Assembly: GCF_903994035.1 (NCBI RefSeq)
Contig: NZ_CAJEWB010000010.1
Span: 558,001 to 622,000 of the forward strand
Length of the DNA: 64,000 bases
Origin: Phocicoccus pinnipedialis
GTDB taxonomy: Bacteria; Bacillota; Bacilli; Staphylococcales; Salinicoccaceae
Direction: 5' to 3'
Positions 35,441 through 46,986 of the stretch are shown here, piece by piece. The notes beneath the pieces were generated by a model. It made no database searches. It had not been told where the DNA came from and worked only from the letters and a program-made list of their open reading frames with translations. The stretch's first letter is position 1; each line of letters starts with the position of its first letter. The position numbers and the translations under genes were made by a program.

Positions 35441-36760
35441 TTACCCCTCCATTAATAGTAAATCCGGATTATTTAATAAGCGTTTAACATGATTGAGTGC
35501 TTTCTGAGCTAACGCACCGTCAATTACTCTGTGGTCATAGCTAATAGAAAGTGCTAAGACACGTGCTGCAACAACTTCACCGTCGCGAACTACTGGTGCC
35601 TCCTCAATTCTACCAATTCCAAAAATCGCCACTTCAGGTTGGTTGATAACTGGTGTGAACCATTTACCACCTTCAGAACCTAAGTTAGAGATCGAAATTG
35701 ATCCGCCTTTCATTTCATCCATAGTAAGTTTACCGTCGCGTGCTTTTGTTGCAAGATCAGTAATCGTATCTGCAATTTCAAACATTGATAATGCATTCGC
35801 ATCGCGTACTACTGGTACAACTAATCCACGTTCAGTATCTGCTGCGATACCTACGTTATAATAATGTTTCTGAATAATTTCCATTGTATCGTTATCAATA
35901 GAAGTGTTTAATTCAGGATATTTCTTAAGTGCTGAAACGACTGCTTTAACAACATATGGTAAGAATGTCAGTTTCGTACCTTGCTCAGCTGCAACACCTT
36001 TGAAGTTATTACGGTGTTCCCAAAGTTTGTCTACAACTACTTCGTCAATGTTTGTAACGTGTGGTGACGTCTTTTTAGAATTAACCATTGCATCTGCAAT
36101 CGTTCTTCTAATTCTAGACATTTTCTCACGTGTTTCACGTTCGCCAGTAGAAATCGCTGCAACTTTAGACTCTTCTTTAGTTTCAGTAACCTCTTCTACA
36201 GTTTCAGTTGATTTTGTAGATTCAGACACTGACTGATCGCCACTTAAGAATGCATCGATATCTTCAATTAGTATACGCCCATTTTTACCGCTACCAGTAA
36301 CTTCTTTAATATTAACGTCATGCTCACGTGCATACTTACGTACGCGAGGCATTGCTATAATAAATTTCTTATCTGACTCAGAGTTTTTTACCTCTATATC
36401 TTTTGATGCAGATTCTTTATTAGGTGCTTCTTTAGGTTCAGCTTTCTCTACCTCTTTAGCAACTTCATCTTTAGTTTCTTTTTCTTCTACTTCTTCGTCT
36501 TCTTTAGATTCAGAAGGACCTGAACCATCATCTATGGTAACGATGATACTCCCAACAGTAGTCACCTCTCCTTCAGATACATGAATTTTTTCAATTGTAC
36601 CTGAAACTGGAGATGGTAATTCTACAACTGCTTTATCGTTCGCAATTTCTACTAGGGTATCATCTTCTTCAATTTTATCGCCTTCGGCAATAAACCACTT
36701 TGCAATTTCACCTTCATGGATACCTTCACCGATATCATGAAGTTTTACTTCATATGCCAT
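35441..36760 (-). CDS. pdhC: Dihydrolipoyl acetyltransferase (E2)
   Basis: Core of the pyruvate dehydrogenase complex, 439 residues. One lipoyl domain carries the modified lysine in ANDKAVVEL (Lys43). A long acidic, Glu/Lys-rich linker follows, then the E3-binding domain ([18 protein letters not shown]) and the catalytic domain with SYDHRVIDG. Single lipoyl domain as in S. aureus. Confidence 0.97.
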   Translation of the reverse strand: MAYEVKLHDIGEGIHEGEIAKWFIAEGDKIEEDDTLVEIANDKAVVELPSPVSGTIEKIHVSEGEVTTVGSIIVTIDDGSGPSESKEDEEVEEKETKDEVAKEVEKAEPKEAPNKESASKDIEVKNSESDKKFIIAMPRVRKYAREHDVNIKEVTGSGKNGRILIEDIDAFLSGDQSVSESTKSTETVEEVTETKEESKVAAISTGERETREKMSRIRRTIADAMVNSKKTSPHVTNIDEVVVDKLWEHRNNFKGVAAEQGTKLTFLPYVVKAVVSALKKYPELNTSIDNDTMEIIQKHYYNVGIAADTERGLVVPVVRDANALSMFEIADTITDLATKARDGKLTMDEMKGGSISISNLGSEGGKWFTPVINQPEVAIFGIGRIEEAPVVRDGEVVAARVLALSISYDHRVIDGALAQKALNHVKRLLNNPDLLLMEG

Positions 36761-36780
36761 TTACTTTACCCTCCAACTGG

Positions 36781-37758
36781 TTAGAAATTGATTGCGTCTT
36801 TTGCTTTTTCGATAATATCTTCTTTGTTAGGTAACCACACTTTTTCAGCAGCTGTGAACGGGTAGACTGTATCCGGAGCAGCTACGATCTTGATTGGTGC
36901 TTCAAGAGATAAAATCACACGTTCTTGTAATTCAGCAGCAACTTGTCCTGCAACACCTGCTTGACGTTGGGCTTCTTGAATCACGACTGCACGGTTAGTC
37001 TTCTCGATAGAAGCTACAAGTGTTTCATAGTCTACTGGAGAAACTGTACGTAGGTCAATGACTTCAGCACTGATTCCATCTTTTTCAAGTGCTTCAGCAG
37101 CTGAAAGTGATTCTTGAACCATTGCACCATATGCGATTAATGTAATATCTGTACCTTCTTTTCGTACCGCCGCTTTTCCTAATTCCACTTCATACTCTTC
37201 TTCAGGTACATCTTCACGGAATGAGCGATATAGCTTCATATGCTCTAGGTAAATTACTGGATCATTAGAACGGATCGCTGCGATGAGTAATCCTTTAGCA
37301 TCATATGGAGTTGATGGAATTACAACACGTAATCCAGGCGTTTGAGCCATCAGACCTTCTAAAGAGTCTGCATGTAACTCTGGAGTGTTTACTCCACCAC
37401 CGAATGGTGCACGGACTACGATTGGTGTTGGTTTCGTACCACCTGAGCGTTGACGATGACGTGCAATCTGTCCTGCAATTCCGTCCATCGCTTCAAATAA
37501 GAAACCAAAAAATTGAATTTCAACAACTGGTCGGAATCCTTCTAATGTTAACCCCAAACCAAGTGATGCAATTGCACTCTCAGCAAGCGGAGTGTCAAAG
37601 ACGCGCTCTTCTCCAAACTCCTCATGTAGTCCTTCTGTAGCACGGAATACCCCACCGTTGACACCAACGTCTTCGCCGAATACTAGAACATTTTCGTCAT
37701 TCTTTAATTCAGTACGCATCGCATCTGTTATCGCTTGAATCATTGTCATTTGTGCCAT
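36781..37758 (-). CDS. pdhB: Pyruvate dehydrogenase E1 component, beta subunit
   Basis: Beta subunit of the thiamine-diphosphate-dependent E1. The start [17 protein letters not shown] and the segment [19 protein letters not shown] identify it. The ATG at 37758 gives 325 residues, matching family length, and has AAAGGAG 10 bases upstream; the frame opens further (to 37824) only because it overlaps pdhA. It begins one base after the pdhA stop. Confidence 0.97.
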   Translation of the reverse strand: MAQMTMIQAITDAMRTELKNDENVLVFGEDVGVNGGVFRATEGLHEEFGEERVFDTPLAESAIASLGLGLTLEGFRPVVEIQFFGFLFEAMDGIAGQIARHRQRSGGTKPTPIVVRAPFGGGVNTPELHADSLEGLMAQTPGLRVVIPSTPYDAKGLLIAAIRSNDPVIYLEHMKLYRSFREDVPEEEYEVELGKAAVRKEGTDITLIAYGAMVQESLSAAEALEKDGISAEVIDLRTVSPVDYETLVASIEKTNRAVVIQEAQRQAGVAGQVAAELQERVILSLEAPIKIVAAPDTVYPFTAAEKVWLPNKEDIIEKAKDAINF

Positions 37759-37759
37759 G

Positions 37760-38875
<1,116 letters not shown>

Positions 38876-38907
38876 TCACCATACCTTTCAATAAAATGCT
38901 TACATTC

Positions 38908-38936
38908 ATAATATCATAATCCCTCGATAACCGTAA
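38908..38936 (-). promoter_or_regulatory. Possible promoter of pdhABCD
   Basis: On the minus strand TTACGG (38931-38936), a 17-base spacer and TATTAT (38908-38913) preceded by TGA, an extended -10. The -35 match is weak. Confidence 0.45.
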
Positions 38937-39062
38937 GTTTTTCACTGTTTTTCATCTATAAGTAAGGCTGATGATAAGCGATTACAAAATTCTTATGTGA
39001 AGCGTGAAAATTATACTGAGTTATAGTATAATTAAGAAATGTATTTTAATAGGAGGCTAAAC

Positions 39063-39614
39063 ATGCTTACAATGAAAGATGTTGTTCGTGATGGTCATCC
39101 GATTCTACGAGCTAAAGTAGACGAAGTGACAACAATTGACGAACAAACTCAAAAAGAGCTCCGTGAAATGAGACAATTTTTAATTAACTCACAAGATGAG
39201 GAAATTGCTGAAAAATATGATTTGCGTGCAGGAGTTGGACTTGCAGCGCCACAAATAAACTTAAATAAACGCATGCTAGCAGTCTATTTAACCGATGAGG
39301 ACGATGAACCAGTTTATGATTTGATGTTAATCAACCCAAAAATCATCAGCCACTCAGTTCAAGAATCTTTTCTGCCATCTGGTGAAGGCTGTCTAAGTGT
39401 AGATGATGACATTGAAGGCATAGTGCATCGTAAAAAGAGAATTAAAGTGCGTGCTTTGGATATTGATGGAAATGAAGTTGTAATTAAAGCGAGTGGTATG
39501 CTCTCAATCGTTTTACAACATGAACTCGATCATTTGGACGGTATTTTATTTTATGATCATATTAATAAGGACACTCCATTACTTCCTAAAGAAGGAGCAG
39601 TACCACTCGAATAA
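39063..39614 (+). CDS. def: Peptide deformylase
   Basis: Metalloenzyme that removes the N-formyl group from new proteins. All three motifs are present: GVGLAAPQ, EGCLS and HELDH. The ATG at 39063 has TAGGAGG 6 bases upstream and gives 183 residues and MLTMKDVVRDGHP, as in S. aureus; the frame from 39039 is longer only by chance. A TATAAT at 39027-39032 is a likely -10. Confidence 0.97.
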   Translation: MLTMKDVVRDGHPILRAKVDEVTTIDEQTQKELREMRQFLINSQDEEIAEKYDLRAGVGLAAPQINLNKRMLAVYLTDEDDEPVYDLMLINPKIISHSVQESFLPSGEGCLSVDDDIEGIVHRKKRIKVRALDIDGNEVVIKASGMLSIVLQHELDHLDGILFYDHINKDTPLLPKEGAVPLE

Positions 39615-39884
39615 TTAAATAAATTCGTCAACCCGTTCAACAAACCGTATACCTCTTTCAATGAGTAACGGTTTCAATTGCTCGTAAGTCTCTGCATTTA
39701 AAATATCAGGATCTACATCGTGTCTATACGTGTGGTGATCATCACTGCTAATATAAGCATTCGTTTGGTAAATGATATTCATGATAATAAAATTGTCACG
39801 TTTGTTAAATTCAACATAATCGAAAGGCTTATCTTCTCGCTTTTCTTCCATGCGTATTTTATGATATAACGCTTGAGCATCCAT
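39615..39884 (-). CDS. Conserved hypothetical protein downstream of def
   Basis: An 89-residue acidic soluble protein of unknown function. It begins MDAQALYHKIRMEEKRE and has Asp/His-rich SSDDHHTYRHDVDPD in the middle. The ATG at 39884 has AGGGGTG 6 bases upstream; a GTG at 39893 is the alternative. It is convergent with def, with no spacer between the two stop codons and no hairpin, so transcripts must overlap. I do not recognise a family. Confidence 0.72.
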   Translation of the reverse strand: MDAQALYHKIRMEEKREDKPFDYVEFNKRDNFIIMNIIYQTNAYISSDDHHTYRHDVDPDILNAETYEQLKPLLIERGIRFVERVDEFI

Positions 39885-39973
39885 ACAACTCACCCCTTAC
39901 TATTAGTATAAAGTCTTTGCAACAGGAAAGTCTATAATGTAAAATAAGGTTAAGAGATAAAGGTGTGATTTTC

Positions 39974-40069
39974 ATGTTGAGAAGATTAAAAGAAAAACTC
40001 AAGAAGAAGTTGAAGAGCATCTTAGGTCGTAGCGGGTTACTGCAACAGGAGTATATGAGGGATAAATAA
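39974..40069 (+). CDS. Small cationic peptide, 31 residues
   Basis: Short frame MLRRLKEKLKKKLKSILGR and onwards, net charge about +8 and amphipathic in helical projection. AAAGGTG lies 8 bases before the ATG, a perfect TATAAT is at 39933-39938 (weak -35), and a good terminator follows the stop by 12 bases. Together these make a complete one-gene unit. I do not recognise a family. It might act on membranes, on RNA or on a protein partner. It could also be a non-coding RNA whose frame is incidental. Confidence 0.55.
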   Translation: MLRRLKEKLKKKLKSILGRSGLLQQEYMRDK

Positions 40070-40080
40070 TCCCTATTAAT

Positions 40081-40116
40081 AGATGTGCTTGCTAAATAAG
40101 GAGCACATCTTTTTTA
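40081..40116 (+). terminator. Terminator of the 31-codon gene
   Basis: A 9-bp stem (40081-40089 with 40102-40110) with a 12-base loop is followed by six T on the plus strand. Confidence 0.8.
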
Positions 40117-40154
40117 TGAATAAACCACTATATATTTTTAAGGAGAATTGATTT

Positions 40155-40373
40155 ATGAAAACATTTAAAGTATTTTATCAAGACCACAAAACTCAACGCT
40201 TAATTAGAGAAGAGACACTAATTATGTATCTTGAGGCTGAAAAGATTGAAGACGTAAGAAAACATTTACAAAACGAAGAAATCACGATCGAGTTCATTGA
40301 AACACTCAGTCCCGACCATTTAGAATATGAGCGTGAGCATAATGAAGACTTTAAGGTTACAAAAGTACAATGA
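40155..40373 (+). CDS. rpoY: RNA polymerase epsilon subunit RpoY
   Basis: Small auxiliary subunit of RNA polymerase in Firmicutes (formerly DUF1447), 72 residues. It begins [21 protein letters not shown], typical of the family. AAGGAGA precedes the ATG. It overlaps rnjA by 4 bases, the conserved rpoY-rnjA pair. Confidence 0.95.
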   Translation: MKTFKVFYQDHKTQRLIREETLIMYLEAEKIEDVRKHLQNEEITIEFIETLSPDHLEYEREHNEDFKVTKVQ

Positions 40374-42058
40374 GTAATATTAAAGATGTAGGTGTTTTCG
40401 CCCTCGGGGGACTAGGTGAAATTGGAAAGAACACTTATTGTATTGAAATCGGTAAAGATATACTAATGATCGACGCGGGTATAAAATTCCCAAATGATGA
40501 CGAGCTCGGTATTGATTACGTTATTCCTGATTACACATATTTAAAAGAGAATGAACACCGCATTAAGGCGCTGGTTGTGACACATGGCCACGAAGATCAC
40601 ATCGGTGGAATTCCTTTCTTATTGAAAGAAATTTCAGTACCAATTTATTCAGGTCCACTCGCTTTAGGCTTAATTAAAAATAAGTTAGAAGAACATAAGC
40701 TCATGCACCGTACGAAACTCATTCCAATTGATGAAGATACGGTTCTTAACTTCGATAGTTTCAAGGTAGAATTTTATCTAACTACACACTCAATTCCTGA
40801 AGCATACGGAATTGTAGTTAAGACACCCGTTGGAAACATTGTTCACACTGGTGACTTCAAGTTCGATTTTACACCCGTTGGTGCTCCAGCGAACATCGCT
40901 AAAATGGCGCAGATTGGCGAAGAAGGCGTGCTTTGTCTCTTATCTGACTCAACTAACGCAACAGTTCCAAACTTCACGATTAGTGAGAAGCAAGTCGGAC
41001 AAAATGTAGAAGACATCTTTAGACAATGTGCTGGACGTATCATTTTTGCAACGTTCGCATCAAACATCTATCGAGTTCAACAAGCGATCGATGCTGCTGT
41101 TAAGTTCGACCGCAAGATTTGTGTGTTTGGACGAAGCATGGAAAACAACATTAGAATTGGTACGGAGCTCGGTTACATCAAAGCGCCACCAGAAACTTTT
41201 ATTGAAGCAAAGCATATCAACCGTTTTGAAAAACATAAAATTATGATTCTTTGTACGGGATCTCAAGGTGAGCCAATGGCTGCATTATCTCGTATCGCAA
41301 ACGGTACACATAGACAAATCAGCATCATTCCTGATGATACAGTTGTCTTCAGTTCATCACCAATTCCGGGGAACACACTGAGTGTAAACCGTACAATTAA
41401 TGCACTTTATAAGCGTGGCGCTGAAGTTATTCACGGTCGTCTTTCAAACATCCATACGTCGGGACACGGTTCTCAGGAAGAACAAAAACTGATGTTGCGT
41501 TTAATGAGACCAAAATATTTCATGCCTATCCACGGTGAATACCGCATGCTTAAGATCCATAAGGACCTTGCGGTAGACACTGGTGTTGAAGCGGATAATG
41601 TATTCTTAATGGACAACGGGGAAGTCTTAACTTTATCAGAAGACCATGCCGAAGTAACCCATTCTGTACCAAGTGGTACAGTGTTTGTTGATGGTATTGG
41701 TATCGGCGATATTGGTAACATTGTACTTCGTGATCGTAAGGAATTATCTGAGGAAGGACTTGCGGTTATGGTCGTGTCTATCGACTTCGAAGACCAGACA
41801 CTCCTCTCTGGACCAGACATCATTTCACGTGGTTTTGTCTACATGAGAGAATCATTCGGATTAATCCGAGGTGCAGAGAAAAAGTTACGTGAGTCAATTG
41901 AAAGCTTATTAGCTTCCGAAGAAAATGTTGAATGGTATAACGTAAAACAACTTATCATTGAAGAGCTTTCTGCCTACCTTTACCAAAAAACACAACGTAG
42001 CCCGATGATCCTCCCAATGATCATGCGAGTAAACGACAAAACATTAAAATCAAAATAA
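40370..42058 (+). CDS. rnjA: Ribonuclease J1
   Basis: Metallo-beta-lactamase/beta-CASP ribonuclease with 5'-to-3' exonuclease and endonuclease activity, central to mRNA decay and rRNA maturation. The zinc motif [10 protein letters not shown] has its ligands at His72, His74, Asp76 and His77. The beta-CASP region and the C-terminal domain follow, for 562 residues. Translationally coupled to rpoY. Confidence 0.97.
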   Translation: MSNIKDVGVFALGGLGEIGKNTYCIEIGKDILMIDAGIKFPNDDELGIDYVIPDYTYLKENEHRIKALVVTHGHEDHIGGIPFLLKEISVPIYSGPLALGLIKNKLEEHKLMHRTKLIPIDEDTVLNFDSFKVEFYLTTHSIPEAYGIVVKTPVGNIVHTGDFKFDFTPVGAPANIAKMAQIGEEGVLCLLSDSTNATVPNFTISEKQVGQNVEDIFRQCAGRIIFATFASNIYRVQQAIDAAVKFDRKICVFGRSMENNIRIGTELGYIKAPPETFIEAKHINRFEKHKIMILCTGSQGEPMAALSRIANGTHRQISIIPDDTVVFSSSPIPGNTLSVNRTINALYKRGAEVIHGRLSNIHTSGHGSQEEQKLMLRLMRPKYFMPIHGEYRMLKIHKDLAVDTGVEADNVFLMDNGEVLTLSEDHAEVTHSVPSGTVFVDGIGIGDIGNIVLRDRKELSEEGLAVMVVSIDFEDQTLLSGPDIISRGFVYMRESFGLIRGAEKKLRESIESLLASEENVEWYNVKQLIIEELSAYLYQKTQRSPMILPMIMRVNDKTLKSK

Positions 42059-42068
42059 AATATATACA

Positions 42069-42104
42069 AAAAATCCTCCAAATAAGAATATTTGGAGGAT
42101 TTTT
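42069..42104. terminator. Bidirectional terminator between rnjA and ktrA
   Basis: A perfect 16-bp stem (42069-42084 with 42089-42104, loop AGAA) with A/T flanks lies between convergent genes. Confidence 0.92.
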
Positions 42105-42112
42105 CTTGAAAA

Positions 42113-42778
42113 TTATTCATCAGTCCCAAACCTTGTCTCGAATCGTGATAGATCTGTATCTTTCCCGATTAGGATTAAAACATCATCTGCCAAGAGCTTC
42201 ACGACTGGGTCTGGATTGACGATAATTTGATTACCTCGCTTGATAGCAAGGATTGAGACATCGTACTTTTCTCGGAAATCAAGCGTTAATATCGATTTGT
42301 TATATAAGTTTTTAGTTGTTTTGAACTCTACTATAGAGTGTTCTTCTGAGATTTCTAATATATCGAGAGTATGACTCGACACAATCCTATGTGCGAGAAG
42401 TCTACCAATGTCGCGTTCCGGGTGAATAACATGGTCTGCTCCAATCTTTTCGAGAACTCGACCATGATATTCATTCTGAGCTTTTACTGTAACCTTCTCT
42501 ACACCTAGGTCTTTTAAAATTAATGTTGTCAAGATGCTGCTCTGAATATTTTCACCAATCGCAACGATGACGTGGTCAAAGTTTGTAATACCGACACTGC
42601 GAAGCACCGCTTCATCTGTCGTATTTCCAATAACCGCTTCTGTAACGATATCTTTATATTCATTCACGACTTCTTCGTTCTTATCAATCGCAAGCACGTT
42701 TGCATCTAGCTCTCTTAACTCTTGTACGATACTCGATCCAAATCGGCCAAGTCCGATTACGGCAAATTCTTTTTTCAT
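42113..42778 (-). CDS. ktrA: Ktr potassium uptake regulatory subunit (KtrA/KtrC type)
   Basis: Cytoplasmic RCK protein that gates a KtrB-type potassium channel. The Rossmann motif FAVIGLGRFGSS is at the N-terminus and an RCK_C domain occupies about residues 135-221; in S. aureus that domain binds cyclic di-AMP. It has 221 residues. No membrane subunit gene is adjacent, as in S. aureus where this gene also stands alone between rnjA and cydAB. Confidence 0.92.
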   Translation of the reverse strand: MKKEFAVIGLGRFGSSIVQELRELDANVLAIDKNEEVVNEYKDIVTEAVIGNTTDEAVLRSVGITNFDHVIVAIGENIQSSILTTLILKDLGVEKVTVKAQNEYHGRVLEKIGADHVIHPERDIGRLLAHRIVSSHTLDILEISEEHSIVEFKTTKNLYNKSILTLDFREKYDVSILAIKRGNQIIVNPDPVVKLLADDVLILIGKDTDLSRFETRFGTDE

Positions 42779-42790
42779 ACTCTAATCTCC

Positions 42791-43804
42791 TTAGTCCTCT
42801 TTACCTTGGACATAGTCCTTATCAAATAGGAACATTCTCATTAATATTATAAGACTTGGAATTAACAGTAACAATCCTAAAATGAATACGACCGTCAGCC
42901 AGAAGGCCATCGATTCATTTACGACACTTTCGATTCTTACATAAGGATATAGGATATACGGTAATTTACTGATTCCATATCCAAAGAATGCACTTAAAAA
43001 TTGTAGCATTACCATAATGAATGCCATACCGTATCTTCTTTTTTTGTAGATTAAATACACGGCTATCCACATAAATACTAGAGATAAGCCAAATAGGTAC
43101 CAATAGTTCTGTGCGTTCATAAAGTGCGCTTCGTTGTTCGATCTTAATCCTAAGAATACGAACTGAGAGCTTACTAACATAGGAATTGTCCAAATCAAGA
43201 ACCATTTACGAATAATTTCAACTGCTTCAAAAGCTCTCGCTCTGTTTGCGTAGAATGTTAGGAATGAACTTGAAATGTAGAGAACTGAAATCACTGCTAA
43301 GAATACAACAGACCATGCATACTGACTAAAGAGTAATTCCATTAAGTTTAAATCAATGCCGCCAGCTTTCTCTTTAATAAACCCGCCTTCAGAGATTACA
43401 AGCGTAACGGATAGTGAAGCAGGAATTAGTAAACCCGTACCTCCGTAGAGAAATGCCCATACAATATTCGAATCTTTTGAGTACTGATTAAACGCGTAAT
43501 AACTTCCGCGTATCGCCATTAAGATTAACGCAATCGATGCTGGAATTAGTAAAGTCGTACCAAAGTAATACGCTGTATCAGGGTAAAACCCAACGATCCC
43601 AACGAAGAAGAACACAAAGAATACGTTTGTTACTTCCCAAACTGGGTTTAAATATCTAGTAATAATAGGAGTGATGATGTTCGACTTCCCTGTCGCTTTC
43701 GCGTAGAAGTTATAGAACCCAGCACCAAAATCTACAGATGCAACAATTACATAACCGTAAAGGAATGTCCAAAGTGCCGTAATCCCAATAATCTCATAAT
43801 TCAT
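42791..43804 (-). CDS. cydB: Cytochrome bd ubiquinol oxidase subunit II
   Basis: Second membrane subunit of the bd-type quinol oxidase, 337 residues with eight or nine helices. The start IIGITALWTFLYGYVIVASVDFGAGFY is the family pattern (given here only as its recognisable FGAGFY end). It overlaps the cydA stop by one base. Serves respiration at low oxygen. Confidence 0.93.
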   Translation of the reverse strand: MNYEIIGITALWTFLYGYVIVASVDFGAGFYNFYAKATGKSNIITPIITRYLNPVWEVTNVFFVFFFVGIVGFYPDTAYYFGTTLLIPASIALILMAIRGSYYAFNQYSKDSNIVWAFLYGGTGLLIPASLSVTLVISEGGFIKEKAGGIDLNLMELLFSQYAWSVVFLAVISVLYISSSFLTFYANRARAFEAVEIIRKWFLIWTIPMLVSSQFVFLGLRSNNEAHFMNAQNYWYLFGLSLVFMWIAVYLIYKKRRYGMAFIMVMLQFLSAFFGYGISKLPYILYPYVRIESVVNESMAFWLTVVFILGLLLLIPSLIILMRMFLFDKDYVQGKED

Positions 43805-45171
43805 TAGAATCGACCTCCTTGTTCCATCAAGCTCTCTTTGCCGTAATATGCAATTTGTGAGTCACGTGCTGATTCGTTCTTAAACATGTTAACCATAACT
43901 TGAATAGTAGTGTACCCAAGAATGAGATATAAAACACCAAACATAATCATCGTGATTCCAAGCCCATCTGCTTGTGTAATTGCCTCGGAAACTCTCATGT
44001 AGCCTCTTATAATCCAAGGTTGACGACCGAGTTCTGCTGTAAACCAACCCGCTTCAATAGCCGCGAAGCATAATGGTCCCGATAGTGCGTATAAATATAA
44101 CATAAATCTTGAATGCGCCCACTCTTCTCTCTTGAAGAGCTTTAATATGAAGTAAAGTGCAGATACACCTAGTCCAAACATTCCAAAAATAACCATGATG
44201 TCGAAGAAATAATGGACAACGAGTGGTGGCCATTCATCTTTTGGAATATCATTTAACCCTGTTACTTCTGTAGAAGGTTTGTTTCCTGACAGAATTGAAA
44301 GTGCTGCCGGGATACGTAGCGCTCCCTTAACTTCTTGATTTTCTTCATCTAAAATACCAAAGAGAATTAAATCTGCGTTCTCTTCAGTTTCAAAATGCCA
44401 CTCGAATGCTGCAAGTTTTTCTGGCTGTTCATTGTGTAAAAACTTTGCTGATAAATCCCCAGCTAACAGAGTGAGTGCCGCAGCTGCAAGACCAATAATC
44501 ATATTAACTTTTAGACCTTTTCTATGATACGCTCTGTCTTCAGTGTGTTTAGATCTTAGTAATTTAACTGCTGCTACAGTTACCATGAAAAATGCTGCTG
44601 TCATATAAGCTGTTACAACTACGTGAAATACACGTACGCCTGTTGAGGCGTTAAACATTGCCATGATTGGGTCTACGTTTTTAAACACACCTTCAACAAG
44701 ATCAAATCCTGCCGGTGTGTTCATAAAGCTATTAACTGTTGTAATAAATACTGCGGATAATGAAGAGCCAATAACTACTGGAATAGTAAGTAACCAGTGA
44801 TGCCATCTATTTTTAAATCTATCCCATGTGTATAGATAAATACCAAGGAAAATTGCTTCAAAGAAGAAAGCAAAAGTTTCCATGAATAATGGGAGTGCTA
44901 TAATTTGACCTGCAAGCTTCATAAAATCTGGCCAAATCAGGCTGAGTTGCAGACCGATGATTGTTCCAGTGACTACTCCTACTGCCACAGTAACGGTATA
45001 TCCTTTAGCAATACGTCGTGCCATCGTTAAATAGTGATAATCATTTTTCTTAATACCTAAGAATTCGAATACCATTATGACGATTGGAATTCCGACACCA
45101 ACTGTTGCGTAGATAATATGGAATGCGAGTGTCATTGCAGTTAGAATCCGTCCAAGAAGCACATCTTCCAT
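43804..45171 (-). CDS. cydA: Cytochrome bd ubiquinol oxidase subunit I
   Basis: Haem-bearing subunit of cytochrome bd, 455 residues with nine helices. The N-terminal haem ligand is His18 in LAFHIIYATVG, and the diagnostic GRQPW motif is in ELGRQPWIIRG. The quinol-binding loop is of the short type. A promoter with an extended -10 and an overlapping Rex-type operator lie directly upstream. Confidence 0.96.
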   Translation of the reverse strand: MEDVLLGRILTAMTLAFHIIYATVGVGIPIVIMVFEFLGIKKNDYHYLTMARRIAKGYTVTVAVGVVTGTIIGLQLSLIWPDFMKLAGQIIALPLFMETFAFFFEAIFLGIYLYTWDRFKNRWHHWLLTIPVVIGSSLSAVFITTVNSFMNTPAGFDLVEGVFKNVDPIMAMFNASTGVRVFHVVVTAYMTAAFFMVTVAAVKLLRSKHTEDRAYHRKGLKVNMIIGLAAAALTLLAGDLSAKFLHNEQPEKLAAFEWHFETEENADLILFGILDEENQEVKGALRIPAALSILSGNKPSTEVTGLNDIPKDEWPPLVVHYFFDIMVIFGMFGLGVSALYFILKLFKREEWAHSRFMLYLYALSGPLCFAAIEAGWFTAELGRQPWIIRGYMRVSEAITQADGLGITMIMFGVLYLILGYTTIQVMVNMFKNESARDSQIAYYGKESLMEQGGRF

Positions 45172-45228
45172 TAAAAAATTCCCCCTATATAATACGTTAA
45201 TTAATATATATACTTATATAAACTGTAC

Positions 45229-45254
45229 ATTATATCATGTTAACATATTCACAA
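45229..45254 (-). promoter_or_regulatory. cydAB promoter with Rex-type operator
   Basis: On the minus strand TGATATAAT forms an extended -10 (TATAAT at 45229-45234). Immediately upstream, 45237-45254 reads TTGTGAA TATG TTAACAT. This matches the Rex operator TTGTGAA-N4-TTCACAA with a perfect first half and 5 of 7 in the second. Rex represses cydAB when NAD exceeds NADH in related bacteria. The regulator itself is outside the window. Confidence 0.65.
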
Positions 45255-45270
45255 AGTTTTGATAAGTGAT

Positions 45271-46986
45271 TTATTTGTGACGAATAATCTTTGCTACCCT
45301 ATCCATCATTTCACTTTCACTTTCTACTTCGTAAATGTGACGTTCAAAAACATGCAACTTTCGACTGTCGAGTTCATGGATGAATTTTCTTAACTTTAAT
45401 ACATGTGACGGGTGCACACTGAGTGAGTCTATTCCAAGTCCCAGCAAAATTGGAATTGCTTCCCTATCATGTGCGAGTTCTCCACATAATCCAACTTTTA
45501 TATTCTCTTTGTGTGCACTTTTAATAATATAATGGATTAACTTCAGTAATCCTGGGTTCAACGTTTCTACGAATGATGAGACGTTTGGGTTCATACGGTC
45601 TGCCGCCATGACAAATTGCGTTAAATCATTTGATCCGATGCTGAAAAAGTCCGCATGTTTTGCAAGATATTCAGCATGTATCGCAGCTGCAGGTGTCTCA
45701 ATCATGATGCCCAGTGGAATTCTCCTATTCAATGATAATCCAAGCTTCTTTTCTTCATCTTCAAAAATTCCTGCAAGCTTTTTAAACTCAGCTACTGTAT
45801 TAACCATAGGAAACATTACACGCACGTCACCATATTGACTTGCACGAATAAAAGCACGTATCTGAGTTCTAAAGACATGCTCATTCAAAAGTGAGAAACG
45901 CACCCCACGCGTCCCTAGGAAGGGGTTTGTCTCATATTCATGATCGTAGTATGGCAAGTATTTATCTCCACCAACGTCTAACGTTCTAAACGTCACTGGC
46001 TTACCATCCATCCTTTCTACTACATCTTTATAGATCTCAAGTTGCTCTTCTTCACTCGGATAGTTCGAACGGCTCATGTACACGAACTCTGTTCTAAATA
46101 ATCCAACCTGGTCTACATTAATGTCGAGCGCCTCATCGACAGTGCCTCTCGTCGAAACGTTCGCACCCAAATTAATGCGTTTCTTATCCGCTGTTTCCGT
46201 AATCTTCGTCCGATACGGAGCTAGACGTTCACTTGCCTTTGACTTATCACTCTGTTTTTTAAGATAAAACCACGTGTCTGAAATGGATGCGTTGAAGACG
46301 ACTTCTGCGTTATCCCCGTCTACGATCATCATGTCGAAAGGACGCGCCATCTCCAGTGCATTCTTCACGTTAGAAACCAGTGGAATACCATGACTCATTG
46401 CAATGATTGCTGTATGTGAGTTCTCAGAACCATTCTCTAGTACAATTCCTTTAATAACATTTTTGTCGAGCTGTGCAACAATTGAAGGTGGTAAATCTTT
46501 GGCCACGATAATTGTTGGTTCATACAACTCTGTTAGGTTTAGCGTCTCGTGACCTTCTAATCTATACAGCACACGTTTCAGTACATCATCAATATCTTGT
46601 TTTCGCGCACGTAGATATGCGTCATCAATCTTCTCAAACGATTCGATGATATGGTTCTTTTCCGTATATAATGCATGAGTGACATTGTGAAGTTCGTGTA
46701 CCTTGTTTTTAATATTTTGATGAAGCTCTGGATCATCGAGCATCATAATTTGTGCTTCCATGATTGCAGCATCCGTATATTCACCATTCTGAATCGTTCT
46801 GTCTTTAATTTTAATAAGCTCATTTCGTGCAATATTTACTGCAGAAACGAGCTTATCAAGTTCAGTCTGAATTTCTTCTTCTGGTATTTTGTTTTCATCA
46901 ATATTAAAGACAACTTCTTGGTATTTAACGACTGTACCAAAACCGATACCGCCTCCACCACGATTACCTTTAATAATTTCTGTCAT
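45271..46986 (-). CDS. ptsI: PTS enzyme I
   Basis: Phosphoenolpyruvate-protein phosphotransferase, first step of PTS sugar uptake. The phosphorylated histidine is His191 in GSENSHTAIIAMSHG, and the PEP-binding barrel contains the TFRTLDVGGDKYLPY and GLCGELAHD segments. The protein has 571 residues. It overlaps ptsH by one base. No hairpin was found after its stop, where the cydAB control region lies. Confidence 0.97.
   Translation of the reverse strand: MTEIIKGNRGGGGIGFGTVVKYQEVVFNIDENKIPEEEIQTELDKLVSAVNIARNELIKIKDRTIQNGEYTDAAIMEAQIMMLDDPELHQNIKNKVHELHNVTHALYTEKNHIIESFEKIDDAYLRARKQDIDDVLKRVLYRLEGHETLNLTELYEPTIIVAKDLPPSIVAQLDKNVIKGIVLENGSENSHTAIIAMSHGIPLVSNVKNALEMARPFDMMIVDGDNAEVVFNASISDTWFYLKKQSDKSKASERLAPYRTKITETADKKRINLGANVSTRGTVDEALDINVDQVGLFRTEFVYMSRSNYPSEEEQLEIYKDVVERMDGKPVTFRTLDVGGDKYLPYYDHEYETNPFLGTRGVRFSLLNEHVFRTQIRAFIRASQYGDVRVMFPMVNTVAEFKKLAGIFEDEEKKLGLSLNRRIPLGIMIETPAAAIHAEYLAKHADFFSIGSNDLTQFVMAADRMNPNVSSFVETLNPGLLKLIHYIIKSAHKENIKVGLCGELAHDREAIPILLGLGIDSLSVHPSHVLKLRKFIHELDSRKLHVFERHIYEVESESEMMDRVAKIIRHK

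Noticed and set aside
38972-38985. CcpA cre-like sequence between pdhA and def
   Set aside because: Contains the AAGCG core but lacks the conserved leading TG, leaving two key mismatches.
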